DNA of 64,000 bases from Singulisphaera sp. GP187 (GCA_945871815.1 CAMBXM010000002.1:1-64000), one strand, 5' to 3'. Counted from the first letter of the stretch, positions 44,583 to 54,079 are shown. Made by a program: numbers and translations. The notes: a model not told the origin generated them from the letters alone.

Positions 44583-44683
44583 CCGAGTCGGGGATCCGCG
44601 TGCGCCGAGCCGGGGATCCGCGTGCGCCGAGCCGGCAATCCGCGTGCGCCGAGCCGGCAATCCGCAAATCAGCGTGCGCCGAG
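44583..44683. repeat. 22-bp tandem repeat at the xylA 3' end
   Basis: The 12-base core GCGTGCGCCGAG occurs at 44598, 44620, 44642 and 44672, and the flanking CCGAGYCGG at 44583, 44605, 44627, 44649 and 44679. Spacing is 22, 22, 22 and then 30 bases. The last copy is coding: its complement is the final codons of the xylose isomerase gene (Leu-Gly-Ala-Arg). The other copies lie just past that gene's stop. This looks like slippage duplication of a gene end; a terminator or attachment role is possible but unsupported. Confidence 0.8.
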
Positions 44684-45844
44684 CAGGTGTTCGAGCGCCA
44701 ACTGGTTGAGCCTGACGTAGCCGCAGCCACGCGTGCCCACGGCATTGGCGTCAAAGGTCTCGAACGCGCTGCGATCCTGAAGCAGGTCCGCGATCGACTC
44801 CTTGGCGCCAAGAGTCGGCTGCGACAGTTCGCCGATGCGCGCCTCGTGCATCGCGGCCTTGACCTCGGGGTCGGCGCGAAACCTGGCGGCGCGTTCGCGC
44901 AGCAAGCGATACATGCGCATGTTGGCCGCCGCCGAGATCCAGACGCCGGCGAGGTCTTCGGTGCGCGATGGCTTGTAGTCGAAGTGGCGCGGACCGGCGT
45001 AGCCCGAGGACTCGAGCAGATCGACCAGAAAGAAGGCGGAGGTCAGATCGCCGTGTCCGAACACGAGATCCTGGTCGTACTTGATGCCGCGCTGGCCGTT
45101 GAGGTCGATGTGGAACAGCTTGCCGTGCCACAGGGCCTGCGCGATGCCGTGCACGAAGTTGAGGCCTGCCATCTGCTCGTGTCCGACCTCCGGGTTGAGT
45201 CCGACCATCTCGCTGTGCTGCAGCGTGCCGAGGAACGCGAGCGCGTGCCCGATCGTCGGTAGCAGGATGTCGCCGCGCGGTTCGTTTGGCTTGGGCTCGA
45301 GCGCGAAGCGGATCGCGTATCTGCGGTCCTTGCAGTAGGTGGTCAGCGTGTTGAGTGCTTCGCGGAAGCGATCCAGTGCGGTGCGCACGTCCTTGGCGCC
45401 GTCGTACTCGGAGCCTTCGCGCCCGCCCCAAAACACGTAGGTCTCCGCTCCGAGTTCGGCGGCGAGGTCGAGGTTGCGCATCACCTTGCGCAGGGCGAAG
45501 CGCCGCACCGCACGGTCGTTGCTGGTGAACGCCCCGTCTTTGAACACCGGGTGCGTGAACAAGTTGGTGGTTGCCATCGGCACCTTCATGCCGGTCTGTG
45601 CAAGCGCCGTCTTGAAGCGATCGATGTGTCGTCGACGCGTCGTGTCGTCGCTGCCGAACGGGATCAGGTCGTCGTCGTGGAAGGTGACGCCGTAGGCGCC
45701 GAGTTCGGCAAGTCGGGTGACGATCTCGACCGGATCGATGGCGGCGCGGGTCGCGTCACCAAAGGGGTCGCGCGCTTGCCAGCCGACGGTCCAGAGACCG
45801 AAGGTGAACTTGTCGACGGGGGAGTGGGTTCCTTCTGTTGGCAT
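44669..45844 (-). CDS. xylA: Xylose isomerase, short (class I) type
   Basis: 391 residues from the ATG at 45842-45844, the length of actinobacterial-type enzymes (about 388), not the 440-residue E. coli type. It interconverts xylose and xylulose, often also glucose and fructose. Catalytic His is in [12 protein letters not shown] near 54. Metal ligands lie in [11 protein letters not shown] (Glu), [14 protein letters not shown] (Glu, His) and [16 protein letters not shown] (Asp residues), all intact. [15 protein letters not shown] and [11 protein letters not shown] are also typical. No xylulokinase or transporter lies next to it. Its 3' end merges with the tandem repeat at 44583. Confidence 0.95.
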   Translation of the reverse strand: MPTEGTHSPVDKFTFGLWTVGWQARDPFGDATRAAIDPVEIVTRLAELGAYGVTFHDDDLIPFGSDDTTRRRHIDRFKTALAQTGMKVPMATTNLFTHPVFKDGAFTSNDRAVRRFALRKVMRNLDLAAELGAETYVFWGGREGSEYDGAKDVRTALDRFREALNTLTTYCKDRRYAIRFALEPKPNEPRGDILLPTIGHALAFLGTLQHSEMVGLNPEVGHEQMAGLNFVHGIAQALWHGKLFHIDLNGQRGIKYDQDLVFGHGDLTSAFFLVDLLESSGYAGPRHFDYKPSRTEDLAGVWISAAANMRMYRLLRERAARFRADPEVKAAMHEARIGELSQPTLGAKESIADLLQDRSAFETFDANAVGTRGCGYVRLNQLALEHLLGAR

Positions 45845-46113
45845 CGTGAACGTCTTCGTCAGCGGGGAGGGCGTGTGCTTGTCTCGGCAGGTCGCGCCGC
45901 CCGAACATACCATCGCTTCGGAGCTCGACGATCGGTTCCTCGCACTCCATGGGCAGCGCGTCAGCGCCGGAAGCCTGGACGTCGCGGCTGCGCTCGCGGC
46001 GTCGACCGTAGCGGCGACCGGTGGTCGGCGAGGCGGAGGGTACCTCGCCGACAGCGTTGTCCCTAGACTCCTGCATACCGCCGATCGAGCGATTCGCTGG
46101 CGGCGAGCTGACC

Positions 46114-46857
46114 ATGCCAAACAACCAACCGATCGCCTCTGTCGTCCGCACTGCAGCATCGCCGGCGCAGGCCAAGATCTTCGTCGCCATGTTGCAGGCC
46201 GAGGGCATTCCGGCGCACGTCGATGGCGACACGCTTGCCGACGAGATCGCGGTCAGCCGTGCGATCATGAATCTCGGCAGCATCCGTGTCTTGGTGCCGA
46301 CCTCGAGTTTGCCGCGCGCGCGCGAGATTCTCGCCAATGCCGTCGTCGACGAAGCCGAACTGACGGCACAGGCGCTGGCGGCCGCCGATCCGGAGACGGC
46401 GCCGCGGGTGCGACCGCCGGCCGGCCGACGCGGCCCGTGGCTGACCGTCATGGCCAGCGCGTTGGCATTCTTGTTCTTGTCGCTGTGGCGCGGCGAGGTC
46501 GGAGCTCGCGAACGGCAGCAGAGCCCGCTGCTGCGTTACGAGGCCATCGACTTTGGTGTGCGTCAGATCCGGGCTGCGGACGGTGTCGTGATCGCCGACT
46601 GCATCGACCGCGATCGCAACGGGCACTACGAGAAGAGCACGCAGTTCTGCAGTGGCGACGATCGAATTGTGGCCACCGACGACGACGACGACCTGCGCTT
46701 CGAGTCGGTGATCGAGTACCGCGGCCCGCTGGAATCTCGTTGGATCGATGTCGATCGCGACGGGGTGCTCGACGAGTGCCGCGTGGTCGAGGGTGCCACC
46801 GGCAAGGAACTGCAGTTGTTGCGCTACGTGGCGGGCACCGGCTTCGTGCTGCAGTGA
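46114..46857 (+). CDS. DUF2007-like membrane protein
   Basis: 247 residues from the ATG at 46114; the frame is open upstream but the DUF2007 homology starts here. Residues about 7-75 match DUF2007, the 'putative signal-transducing' fold: [30 protein letters not shown] and [19 protein letters not shown]. One membrane helix follows (about 110-128). The C-terminal part has Asp-rich loops ([27 protein letters not shown]) that resemble EF-hand or dockerin-type calcium sites. The combination suggests a sensor facing two compartments; its role is unknown. It is divergent from xylA. Confidence 0.65.
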   Translation: MPNNQPIASVVRTAASPAQAKIFVAMLQAEGIPAHVDGDTLADEIAVSRAIMNLGSIRVLVPTSSLPRAREILANAVVDEAELTAQALAAADPETAPRVRPPAGRRGPWLTVMASALAFLFLSLWRGEVGARERQQSPLLRYEAIDFGVRQIRAADGVVIADCIDRDRNGHYEKSTQFCSGDDRIVATDDDDDLRFESVIEYRGPLESRWIDVDRDGVLDECRVVEGATGKELQLLRYVAGTGFVLQ

Positions 46858-46875
46858 CGGCGTCGCCTGGCCGCG

Positions 46876-48012
46876 TCAGCGCGTGAGCTTGGTGTAGCGG
46901 TGCGCGAGCTGCAGGGTCATGGCGTGGAGCGCGGTGGCGTAGATGCGCCCGCCGTCTTCGTCCCAGACCCCGACCGGATCCCACGACCCGGCAAAGCTGC
47001 CGTCCCGCCGCTGGGCGTTGCCGATCTCGGCAAGGCCTTTCTGCCACTTGGCCCACGACTCGCCGCCCATCTGCCACATCGCCATCGTGCCCATGTACCA
47101 GTAGTAGGCGTCGATGCGGTCGGCCTTCCATTGCGGCGGCTTCTCGGCGAGGCGGGCGGCCGCCAATTGCATCACCGGAGAAGTCTTCGGCGTCTGGCCC
47201 AGAACGAACCGTCCCGCGAGTGCGGCGGCGGTCATCGCCTCGCCGCGCTCCGGCGGGAAGCGTTCGGCGTGGTCGCCAACGTGGCGAGAGCTCATCTCGC
47301 CGGACTTGGTGTAGCCAGCCTTGCCGGTCTCGTCTGTGACCTGGTCGTACCAGGCGCTCACGAACTTCAGCGCGTCGGCATTGACGTCGAGACCGAATTG
47401 TTTGCCTGAGGTCAATGCGAACAGTGCCCAGGTCGTCACGGAAGTGTCGTTGTCGTTGTCGCGCGGTTGGTAGCGCCACACGGAGAGTGGGTTGCGGTGC
47501 GCTTCTAGATAGCCCAGGGCCTTCTGGGCAACCGGCTTCAGCCGTTCGTACTTGGACAAGCCGTAGGCTTTGCACATCGCGAACGTCGCGATCGCGTGGC
47601 CGTAGACGAAGTCGTGCGAGGTTGCGGTGCCAAAGCGCCCGTTCTCCTGCTGTTGCTGGCGCAGCCACTGCATCGCTCTGGTCAGCGGCATCTTGAACGG
47701 CCCGGCTCGCAGTGTGCTGCCGCTGCTCAGCATCGCCAGCATCGCGAGGCCGGTCGCGCCGACGTCGTGGACGCCATTGCCAGCGCCATCGCATCTTGCG
47801 CCATCTGGGTCGTGCTTCATGAAGCCATCGACGTCGAAGCGGCCGTCTTCGTCCTGATGCGCTGCGAGCCACGTCAGGGCTTGGTCAATCGTGAGTCTTG
47901 GATCGGTCGCGACGGCAACCGTAGGCGGTGTCGCCGCGGGTTCTTTCGTGCTGCAGGCGGCGGTGCAGACGGCTGCGCACAGGGCGAGCCGCAGGACGGG
48001 GGAACACGCCAT
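46876..48012 (-). CDS. Prenyltransferase/squalene-oxidase-repeat lipoprotein
   Basis: 378 residues from the ATG at 48010-48012, with a lipoprotein leader ending CTAACS. The protein is an alpha/alpha barrel of the squalene cyclase/prenyltransferase-repeat type: IDQALTWLAAHQDEDGRFDVDG, GATGLAMLAML, MQWLRQQQQENGRFGT, IATFAMCKAYGL, ALGYLEAHRNPLSVWRYQP and RRDGSFAGSWDP. There is no DxDD cyclase motif, so it is not a terpene cyclase. Similar planctomycete proteins are exported and have unknown function. Convergent with the DUF2007 gene, 18 bases apart. Confidence 0.82.
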   Translation of the reverse strand: MACSPVLRLALCAAVCTAACSTKEPAATPPTVAVATDPRLTIDQALTWLAAHQDEDGRFDVDGFMKHDPDGARCDGAGNGVHDVGATGLAMLAMLSSGSTLRAGPFKMPLTRAMQWLRQQQQENGRFGTATSHDFVYGHAIATFAMCKAYGLSKYERLKPVAQKALGYLEAHRNPLSVWRYQPRDNDNDTSVTTWALFALTSGKQFGLDVNADALKFVSAWYDQVTDETGKAGYTKSGEMSSRHVGDHAERFPPERGEAMTAAALAGRFVLGQTPKTSPVMQLAAARLAEKPPQWKADRIDAYYWYMGTMAMWQMGGESWAKWQKGLAEIGNAQRRDGSFAGSWDPVGVWDEDGGRIYATALHAMTLQLAHRYTKLTR

Positions 48013-48077
48013 CGAACGACATCCGTAGCTGTAGAAGAGTAGGGGACCATGCCGCAACGGAGCCCGCGCCGAGTGGT

Positions 48078-49250
48078 TCAGTGACGGGGCGAAGTGCGTG
48101 GGTGGGCGATGGTCGTCTGCGGCTGCACGTAGACCCACGTCTCGCCTCGGTCGCAGCAGGTGACGACGACATCGAGGCGCAAGTCGCCATCGAGATCGCC
48201 GATGACGACATAGCTGGCGGCCTTGCCTGCCTCCAGTCGCTGCAGTTCGGCAAACCCGCCCTTGCCATCGCCGCGCAGCAACACCACGACGTTGCCCGCT
48301 TGCGCACCGGCAGCGAGGTCGAGGTCGCCGTCGCCGTCGAGGTCGCCGAGCGCGAGGCCCCAGCGCGCCGACCCGACGTCGAACGAGCGGACGGCGAACC
48401 CGCCCTTGCCATCGTTGGTCAAGATGTCGATCACGCCGCTGTCGTCATGGGACGCGACGAGGTCGAGGTCCGAGTCGCGATCGAGATCGCCCGCGACCAA
48501 GTAACCGGGCCGTTCCGCTACGCGCACCGAGCGGCTCGGGTGAAGCCGCAGGGCGCCTTTGCCATCGCCCGGTAGCCAGCCGATGCAAGCATCGCGGAGC
48601 ATCGGCGACGCGACGTCGGTGTGGCCGTCGCGGTCGAAGTCGCCGAGCGCCAACGCGTCGTACGGATGCCGCCATGGCGTCACGAAGGGCGAGCCTGCGG
48701 CCTCGGTGAAACCGCCCTTGCCGTCGCCGCGGAGTACCGCGATGGCACAGTCGGCGACGTTGCTCGTGAGCGCGTCGAGCCGCGTGTCGCCGTCGAGATC
48801 CGCCAGGACCACGTCGTGCGTGTGCGGACGACTGCCGCGCAGGCTCTGGAACGGCGAACCCGCGAACGGCACGAGGCCCTTGCCGCCGTCGTTGTGCAAG
48901 GCGATCACGTCATAGCTATCGTGATCGGCAACGACGATGTCGTGGTAGCCGTCGCCGTCGAGATCGCCAACGGCGAGCTTGCGCGCCGATGCCGGAATGG
49001 GATGGCGGATCGCCTCTGCTGCGAGGCGCCCCGTGCCATCGTTGCACAGGACGAGGACGAAGCCTGCGTGCCCGTTGTGGTCGTCGCCACCGCCGGCCAA
49101 CACGACATCGAGGTCGGAGTCGCGATCGAAGTCCAAGAGCTCAGGCCGTCCCACCTCCAGGTTGACCACGACCGGCGACCCCGGTGCGAGCACGAAGCGT
49201 GGCTGTTGTGGGGTGGCGAGAACGAACCAAGCGAGCGCAGCGGCGAGCAT
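48078..49250 (-). CDS. FG-GAP/VCBS-repeat protein (beta-propeller)
   Basis: 390 residues with a signal peptide (MLAAALAWFVLATPQQ). About seven blades carry the integrin-like calcium loop: FDRDSDLDVVLAGGGDD, GDLDGDGYHDIVVADHD, ADLDGDTRLDALTSN, GDFDRDGHTDVASP, GDLDRDSDLDLVASHD, GDLDGDGDLDLAAGA and GDLDGDLRLDVVVTC. The regular Asp ligands imply calcium binding. It is a complete seven-bladed propeller likely used for binding outside the cell. Partner unknown. It lies upstream of the squalene-cyclase-like gene on the same strand, 65 bases apart, possibly co-transcribed. Confidence 0.88.
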   Translation of the reverse strand: MLAAALAWFVLATPQQPRFVLAPGSPVVVNLEVGRPELLDFDRDSDLDVVLAGGGDDHNGHAGFVLVLCNDGTGRLAAEAIRHPIPASARKLAVGDLDGDGYHDIVVADHDSYDVIALHNDGGKGLVPFAGSPFQSLRGSRPHTHDVVLADLDGDTRLDALTSNVADCAIAVLRGDGKGGFTEAAGSPFVTPWRHPYDALALGDFDRDGHTDVASPMLRDACIGWLPGDGKGALRLHPSRSVRVAERPGYLVAGDLDRDSDLDLVASHDDSGVIDILTNDGKGGFAVRSFDVGSARWGLALGDLDGDGDLDLAAGAQAGNVVVLLRGDGKGGFAELQRLEAGKAASYVVIGDLDGDLRLDVVVTCCDRGETWVYVQPQTTIAHPRTSPRH

Positions 49251-49321
49251 GGCGGAAAGACGTCCGCGGCGCTGATTGTGTTAACCGCCCGTGGAAGCGC
49301 GAGTCGTCCTGCCCCGGGCTG

Positions 49322-49840
49322 CTAGTGGGGACGCCGCCGCCGCCGCGCGGCATTGGTCCATCGCAGCGCCTGCGCGATCGTCGCCGGGTCGCGGCCCAGG
49401 TCGGTGCAGAGGTAATGGGGGTGCGGCACAATGCCCACGCGACCGAGATCCAGCCGATCGGCATCCCAGCAGGCGCGGATCGCCGGCTCGTGCTCGGTGT
49501 GGCCGTCGCTGTGGAGCCGCATCGCCTCGCACAGTTGCTCGAACGCACTGGCGTCGAGCTCGGCGATTGCGCCCTGCCGCCGCAGGCGAACGGCAAAGTC
49601 CGCGGCGCGGCTGCCGTGGCCTCGATCGATGCCGTCATCGTGGCGCTGGCTGTCGTGCAAGAAGGCAAACCATGCGACGATGCGCGGATCGACGTCGAGC
49701 GAACGCGCGAGCGCACGACCGTGGATCCAAACGCGACTCCAGTGCGCGACGCCGTGGATGCCGTGGTCGAAGTCGAGCCGGAACTGCGGCCGCACCACCG
49801 CGATGGCCTGTTGCACGATCGCGACGCAGGCGGGGTCCAT
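49322..49840 (-). CDS. HD-domain protein, putative metal-dependent phosphohydrolase
   Basis: 172 residues from the ATG at 49838-49840; longer in-frame starts add shadow-like sequence. HD motif residues are visible as HGVAHWSRVWIHG (first His near 29), FLHDSQRHDDG (His-Asp near 61) and a later Asp in CWDADRLDLGRVG. The family hydrolyses phosphate esters, often nucleotides. YLCTDLGRDP and an Arg-rich end follow. It is divergent from rsmE. Substrate unknown. Confidence 0.75.
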   Translation of the reverse strand: MDPACVAIVQQAIAVVRPQFRLDFDHGIHGVAHWSRVWIHGRALARSLDVDPRIVAWFAFLHDSQRHDDGIDRGHGSRAADFAVRLRRQGAIAELDASAFEQLCEAMRLHSDGHTEHEPAIRACWDADRLDLGRVGIVPHPHYLCTDLGRDPATIAQALRWTNAARRRRRPH

Positions 49841-49997
49841 GCTCGCACCGTAGCGAACCGCCGATTCTGGGTCACCCGTTCTCAGTAGTGCGGTCAACGC
49901 TGGCCGCGATCGAAGGCGACTACGCCGCGATTCGCCGCCCGCCGCGCGGAGAATGGCTGGACATCCGCTCGCGAGGGCCGTTCCCTGCCAGCTGCTG

Positions 49998-50693
49998 ATG
50001 GCGCGCCGCTTCTTCACCGACTTGATCCCGCCTCGCGGTCCCGCGACGTTGAGCCAGAAGCTCGGGCACCATCTCGGGCGCATCGTGCGCACCAGCCCCG
50101 GCGACGCGGTGGTGCTGTTCGACGGCAAGGGCCACGAGACCGCCGCCACCGTGCTCGAAGTCGGCAGCCGCGAAGTGCGCGTCGAGGTGGGCGAGGCGCT
50201 GGTTGTGCCACTCGGCCGATCGCCGCGGCTGCAGCTCGACATCGCCTGTGCCCTGCCACGCAGCGCGCGCGCTGACTGGCTGTTCGAGCACGGCACCGAG
50301 GCCGGCGTCAGCACGTTCGTGCCGCTGCTGACGGAGCGCACCAACCGTCGCCACGAGGACCGGGCGCACTGGCAGCGCGTGCTGATCGAAGCCTGCGCGC
50401 AGTGCGACCGCGCGCTGTTGCCGACAGTGGCACAGACGGTGACGCTCGCCGATCTGTGTGCCCAGCCAGGCGTCGCGGAGCGCTACGTGGCCACGCCTGC
50501 GGAGATCGAGCTCGGTCCCGCGCAGACGTCGCGCGCACTGCTGGTCGTTGGCCCTGAAGGCGGCCTCACCGACCGCGAGCTCGCGTTGTTGGTCGAGCAC
50601 GGCTTCTTGCCGCGCAGCCTCGGGCCGTTGACCTTGCGCACCGAGACCGCGGTGCTGGCCGGCGCCACGCGTCTGCTGCAGGCACCCCACTAG
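49998..50693 (+). CDS. rsmE: 16S rRNA (uracil-1498-N3)-methyltransferase
   Basis: 231 residues from the ATG at 49998, chosen because MARRFFTDLIPP is the family start. It methylates U1498 of 16S rRNA with SAM. The N-terminal PUA-like part includes LSQKLGHHLGRIVRTSPGDAVVLFDGKG; the SPOUT knot has DWLFEHGTEAGVSTFVPLLTERT, LIEACAQCDRALLPTV, VVGPEGGLTDRELALL and LTLRTETAVLAGATRLL, the last two forming the SAM-binding knot. Fully consistent in length and motifs. Confidence 0.93.
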   Translation: MARRFFTDLIPPRGPATLSQKLGHHLGRIVRTSPGDAVVLFDGKGHETAATVLEVGSREVRVEVGEALVVPLGRSPRLQLDIACALPRSARADWLFEHGTEAGVSTFVPLLTERTNRRHEDRAHWQRVLIEACAQCDRALLPTVAQTVTLADLCAQPGVAERYVATPAEIELGPAQTSRALLVVGPEGGLTDRELALLVEHGFLPRSLGPLTLRTETAVLAGATRLLQAPH

Positions 50694-50781
50694 CGGGGCG
50701 GCTCACACGTTGGCCCTCGGGGCCGAAGACCCAACACGCCTGGTGTCCCATTGCCGCGCCGCAGCGCTCGTCGCTGTAGCC

Positions 50782-51777
50782 TCACGCCAGCGGCAGCTGC
50801 GACCGCGCCTTCGCCAGTTCGTCGTGCACCCGCTGCACGCGCTGGCATCGCGGATCGCATCGGCCGGTGCCGAGCTCGGCGACGAACCGACAGGCAGCAA
50901 AGCCGGCGGCGCGGGCCTCGTAGTCGGTGACCCAGGCCTCGCGCACAGGCATGCGTTCGGGGCGGATCGGCCACAGTCCTGGTCGCGGCCGCATATTGGT
51001 CGCGATGCCCATGCGCCAAGGCTTGCCGCTCGTGCGCGCTCGAAAGCAGGCCTGCACTTCGCACATCTGCGCGTAGGTCGGGTCGGTGCCGAACGCGGTC
51101 ATCAGGTCGCGCGCCTCGCGACTCCGTGGGTCGAAGGTCCGGTGCAGCGCCAGCACGCGCCAACCTCTCGGCGTCTCGTAGACCGCGAAGCGACCATTCT
51201 GGGTCGTGCTGGCGACTTCGTCGATGCGTTCGCGCGCTTGTTGCTTGTTGGCCGCGAAAACGCCCGGTCGGTCGCGCAGCTTCTGCCGTATCGATACGAC
51301 CAATAGCGGCAGCAGAACTGCGGCTAGGAGCAGAACGCAACCGACCGGGCCTTGGTGCGAGAACAGCCAGATCGCCAGTAGTACGCAGAAGATCGCGCCC
51401 ACACTCGCGGTGTTGGACAACGCGCGCTCTAGCCACGGCGCCAGCACGGCCTCGACGTCCACATCGACGAACATCACGTCGGGTTCGTTGAGACAGTGGG
51501 CACCGTAGGAGTTGCGCGTGATGACGAGGTCGCCGTCGCGAGCGAGGACCTGCTCACGGATCGGCAGGCCGTCACCGCCGTAGGCGATCTTCGGTTCGCG
51601 CGCGTTCACGATGCGGCCCTGCTGCAGCTCGCTCAGTGCTGCGGCGGCGCGGCGCTCGGCCATCTCCTCTGCCTCGGCGGCGCTCGTGTCCGACCAACCG
51701 AAGCGACGCACGACGCGGCGCTTGCCCTTCACCTTGCCTTCGGTGCGCGCCTCGGCCCAGTGCTCGGGGATCTGCAT
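50782..51777 (-). CDS. Membrane protein of unknown function, 331 residues
   Basis: The ATG at 51775-51777 opens MQIPEHWAEARTEGKVKGK. Residues about 1-120 are soluble with a helical AEAEEMAERRAAAALSELQ. Two membrane helices follow (about 124-142 and 145-163: VGAIFCVLLAIWLF; VGCVLLLAAVLLPLLVV). The C-terminal half includes FAVYETPRGWRVLALHRTFDP, FGTDPTYAQMCEVQACFRAR, and a Cys pair CDPRCQRVQRVHDELA. I do not recognise the family although the parts look well folded and conserved. It is convergent with rsmE. Confidence 0.6.
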   Translation of the reverse strand: MQIPEHWAEARTEGKVKGKRRVVRRFGWSDTSAAEAEEMAERRAAAALSELQQGRIVNAREPKIAYGGDGLPIREQVLARDGDLVITRNSYGAHCLNEPDVMFVDVDVEAVLAPWLERALSNTASVGAIFCVLLAIWLFSHQGPVGCVLLLAAVLLPLLVVSIRQKLRDRPGVFAANKQQARERIDEVASTTQNGRFAVYETPRGWRVLALHRTFDPRSREARDLMTAFGTDPTYAQMCEVQACFRARTSGKPWRMGIATNMRPRPGLWPIRPERMPVREAWVTDYEARAAGFAACRFVAELGTGRCDPRCQRVQRVHDELAKARSQLPLA

Positions 51778-51900
51778 GGAACGCAGAGGGTAGATGGGGC
51801 GGCAGAGAGCACCAGCGCCAGCACGCGGCAGTCGGCCGATGGCACGGGCAGTGCGCGACCGGTCAACGGTTCGCCCATCGTGGCTGCCGATGGTCTGCCC

Positions 51901-52098
51901 ATGAGTTGCTCCTCGTGCCCTGGCGCGGACACCGTCGACGCCAACAGCGGTCTCGGCCTTGCCGTGCTCGGCAAGATGTTGCAGCAGCAGAAGCTCGAAG
52001 GTCGCGCCGCGCTGAAGCTGATTGCCGCGGCCGACATCGCGCCGCCGCCGCCCGTGCAGGAGCCCGGCAAGGGCAGCGTCGTCGACGTCACCGGCTGA
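51901..52098 (+). CDS. Small protein, possibly YjfB-like putative motility protein
   Basis: 65 residues from the ATG at 51901; a GTG at 51882 could extend it. The core GLGLAVLGKMLQQQKLEGRAALKLI followed by a Pro-rich linker and GKGSVVDVTG resembles the 'putative motility protein' (YjfB) family, whose members have a helix of 'VxVLKKAxDxQ' type and end in a 'GxxVDV' strand. The match is by pattern only. A Cys pair CSSC sits at the N-terminus. No flagellar genes are near. It is convergent with the methyltransferase gene. Confidence 0.4.
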   Translation: MSCSSCPGADTVDANSGLGLAVLGKMLQQQKLEGRAALKLIAAADIAPPPPVQEPGKGSVVDVTG

Positions 52099-52107
52099 GT
52101 CAGCGAC

Positions 52108-53307
52108 TCAGGTGCGCGCCGGATCGAGCACGGCGTCGAGCGCGTGGGTGCCGATGCCGAAGAAGGCGCGGAAGGCATCGATCTTGGCCCGCAACGCCAT
52201 TTGCTCCTCGGGCGCGATCCCGGCGTCGATGCGCACACCGGCGAGCATCAGGTTCTTGCCCGTGTGTTCGGTGCTGACGAACTCGATCGCCTTGGTCTTG
52301 TAGCCGGCCCATTCGAGCACCATCGTCCGCAGCGCATCCGTCGCCCACTCTGCCATGCGTTCGGCGAGGATGCCGTGGCGCAGTGCGGTCGACAGCGGCT
52401 CCGGTGCGGCGAGCTGGGGTCGCACTTCTTGGTGGCAGCACGGGGCCACCACGATCAGCTTGCTGCGCGCCGCGATGCCGCGGCGGATCGCGTGGTCCGT
52501 TGCGGTGTTGCACGCGTGCAGCGCGATCAGTCCGTCCATCGCCGGCAACTCCACGTGCTGGATGTCGCCGCGCACGAATTGCAGCGAATCCGCGCACAGC
52601 GGCTTGGCCAACGCGTTCGCGGCGGCGACCAGTTCGCCGCGCTCTTCGACGCCGATGACCAGGACCTCTCGCTGCAGCACGTTCTTGCCGAGGTGCCAGG
52701 CAGCAAACGTCAGGTGACCCTTGCCGCAGCCGACGTCGACGAAGCGCAGCGGCTTCGAGTCGCTGGGCGTATCGCCAAAGCCGCAGTCTTGCGCGAGGTG
52801 GAACAGGATCTCGGTGAAGCGGTCGATCTGGGCGTGCTTGTCGGCGAGCTTCGGCCGCGGGCGGCCGTGGTCATCGACGATCGAGAGGGCTTTCAAGAAC
52901 GGCTGCGCCGCCTCGCCGAGGAACGTCGGCTTCTCGGTGTCGTGCGTTCGTCGTGGCGCCCGCGTCTCGCTGGCGCGATGGCGGATCAGCTTCGCGTCGG
53001 CCGCGGCTGCGGACTGCAACTGCCAGTCGGCCGCGGTCGTCGCCAGCATCGCCGAGCGGAATGGACCGCGCAGTTGCTTGTTGATGAACGCCAGGCCCTC
53101 GCGGACGGAGAGGTTCTGCGTCGTATCGCGGCGCTCTTCGCGCAAGGTGAACGACAAGTGTAGAGCACCTTGGAGTTCGACGAGTCGAGCGTGGATGCGT
53201 TGAACGGCGGCGGTCTCGTCGGTCGCGGTGGACAGAGCGAGGCGCACGAACGAGTCGTTCTCGCAGCTCTTGGCCAGATGCTGCAAGAAATCAGAGAGTG
53301 CGGTCAC
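52108..53307 (-). CDS. METTL25/Methyltransf_32-type SAM methyltransferase
   Basis: 399 residues from a GTG at 53305-53307. The N-terminal 170 residues are helical (LSDFLQHLAKSCENDSFVRLALS; LREERRDTTQNLS). The methyltransferase core begins at KHAQIDRFTEILFHLAQD, motif I is RFVDVGCGKGHLTFAAWHL, then VIGVEERGELVAAANALA, MDGLIALHACNTATDHAIRRGI and VVAPCCHQEVRPQL. The 'HACG/N' and 'PCCH' motifs mark the Methyltransf_32 family, which includes METTL25 and RRNAD1-like proteins; substrates are mostly unknown, rRNA or protein being likely. It follows the YaeQ gene on the same strand by 83 bases. Confidence 0.85.
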   Translation of the reverse strand: MTALSDFLQHLAKSCENDSFVRLALSTATDETAAVQRIHARLVELQGALHLSFTLREERRDTTQNLSVREGLAFINKQLRGPFRSAMLATTAADWQLQSAAAADAKLIRHRASETRAPRRTHDTEKPTFLGEAAQPFLKALSIVDDHGRPRPKLADKHAQIDRFTEILFHLAQDCGFGDTPSDSKPLRFVDVGCGKGHLTFAAWHLGKNVLQREVLVIGVEERGELVAAANALAKPLCADSLQFVRGDIQHVELPAMDGLIALHACNTATDHAIRRGIAARSKLIVVAPCCHQEVRPQLAAPEPLSTALRHGILAERMAEWATDALRTMVLEWAGYKTKAIEFVSTEHTGKNLMLAGVRIDAGIAPEEQMALRAKIDAFRAFFGIGTHALDAVLDPART

Positions 53308-53390
53308 GTGGGTCTCTTGGCGGACGGGCTGGTGGACGAAGCGCGGCGGCGTGCCGCGCGGAGGGCGGGAGCAATAGGCGTAGCGTGGCG

Positions 53391-53963
53391 TCAAGTTGGC
53401 GCTGGCGACAGCGGCATCGACTCGATCGCAGCTTCGATCACTTCGCCGCCGATCACGATCGTCACGCGGCCTTCGAGGCGCGACAGGTCCCAGCGGTTGT
53501 TGCGGTCGAGCTTCTTCTCCAGTGCGTCGAGCAGTGCGGTCGGCACCTTCATCACCGTGATCGCCTCGGCCTTGTGCACCTTCTCTTTGGCGCAGCGCTG
53601 TTGCAGCATGTCGGGACGGCGGTGGCACCAGACGACGACGCGCTCGCACGCCTTGGACGCTCGGTGCAGCCGATCGGGAGCTGGCGACCCGACCTCGATC
53701 CACTCGACGTAGCGACCGTCGCCAAGGCGCACGAACAGAGCCGGCTCGTCGCCGTCGCTGACACTCTTGCCGAATGCGAGCCCGTCGCGGTGTTCGAGCG
53801 CGAACGCCAGGACGCGGGTCAACAGGTACGGCGTGTCCTCGGACGGGTGGCGCGCGACGCGCAGATCCAGGTCCAGGTAGACGCCACGGTCGACGTCGGC
53901 GAGAGCAATCTCGAAGCGATGGAGCACAGGCGGAGTGGTGGGGCTGCGGACGGCGAGGCCCAC
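53391..53963 (-). CDS. yaeQ: YaeQ-family protein
   Basis: 190 residues from a GTG at 53961-53963, close to the E. coli protein (181). YaeQ has a PD-(D/E)xK-like fold without established activity; in E. coli it was described as a suppressor of an rfaH defect. Family features: RFEIALADVDRGVYLDLDLRVARHPSED, LLTRVLAFALEHRDGLAFGKSVSDGDEPALFV, YVEWIEVGSPAPDRLHRASKAC and VTIVIGGEVIEAAIE. The frame is open upstream to 54065 but without family similarity. It is on the same strand as the methyltransferase gene and upstream of it. Confidence 0.85.
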   Translation of the reverse strand: MGLAVRSPTTPPVLHRFEIALADVDRGVYLDLDLRVARHPSEDTPYLLTRVLAFALEHRDGLAFGKSVSDGDEPALFVRLGDGRYVEWIEVGSPAPDRLHRASKACERVVVWCHRRPDMLQQRCAKEKVHKAEAITVMKVPTALLDALEKKLDRNNRWDLSRLEGRVTIVIGGEVIEAAIESMPLSPAPT

Positions 53964-54079
53964 ACGATCGCATGCGGCGGCTCGCAGCGCCAATGCGAGT
54001 TCGGCACGCCACTCAGCGACAGCGATCCCACCTCCTGCGCTCCGCTGCCAGGGATCCGCGCCCAATCACCAACAGCAAG

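Noticed and set aside
44583-44683. The 22-bp repeat as a CRISPR array
   Set aside because: Units are contiguous without unique spacers and are derived from the xylA 3' end; no cas genes are nearby.
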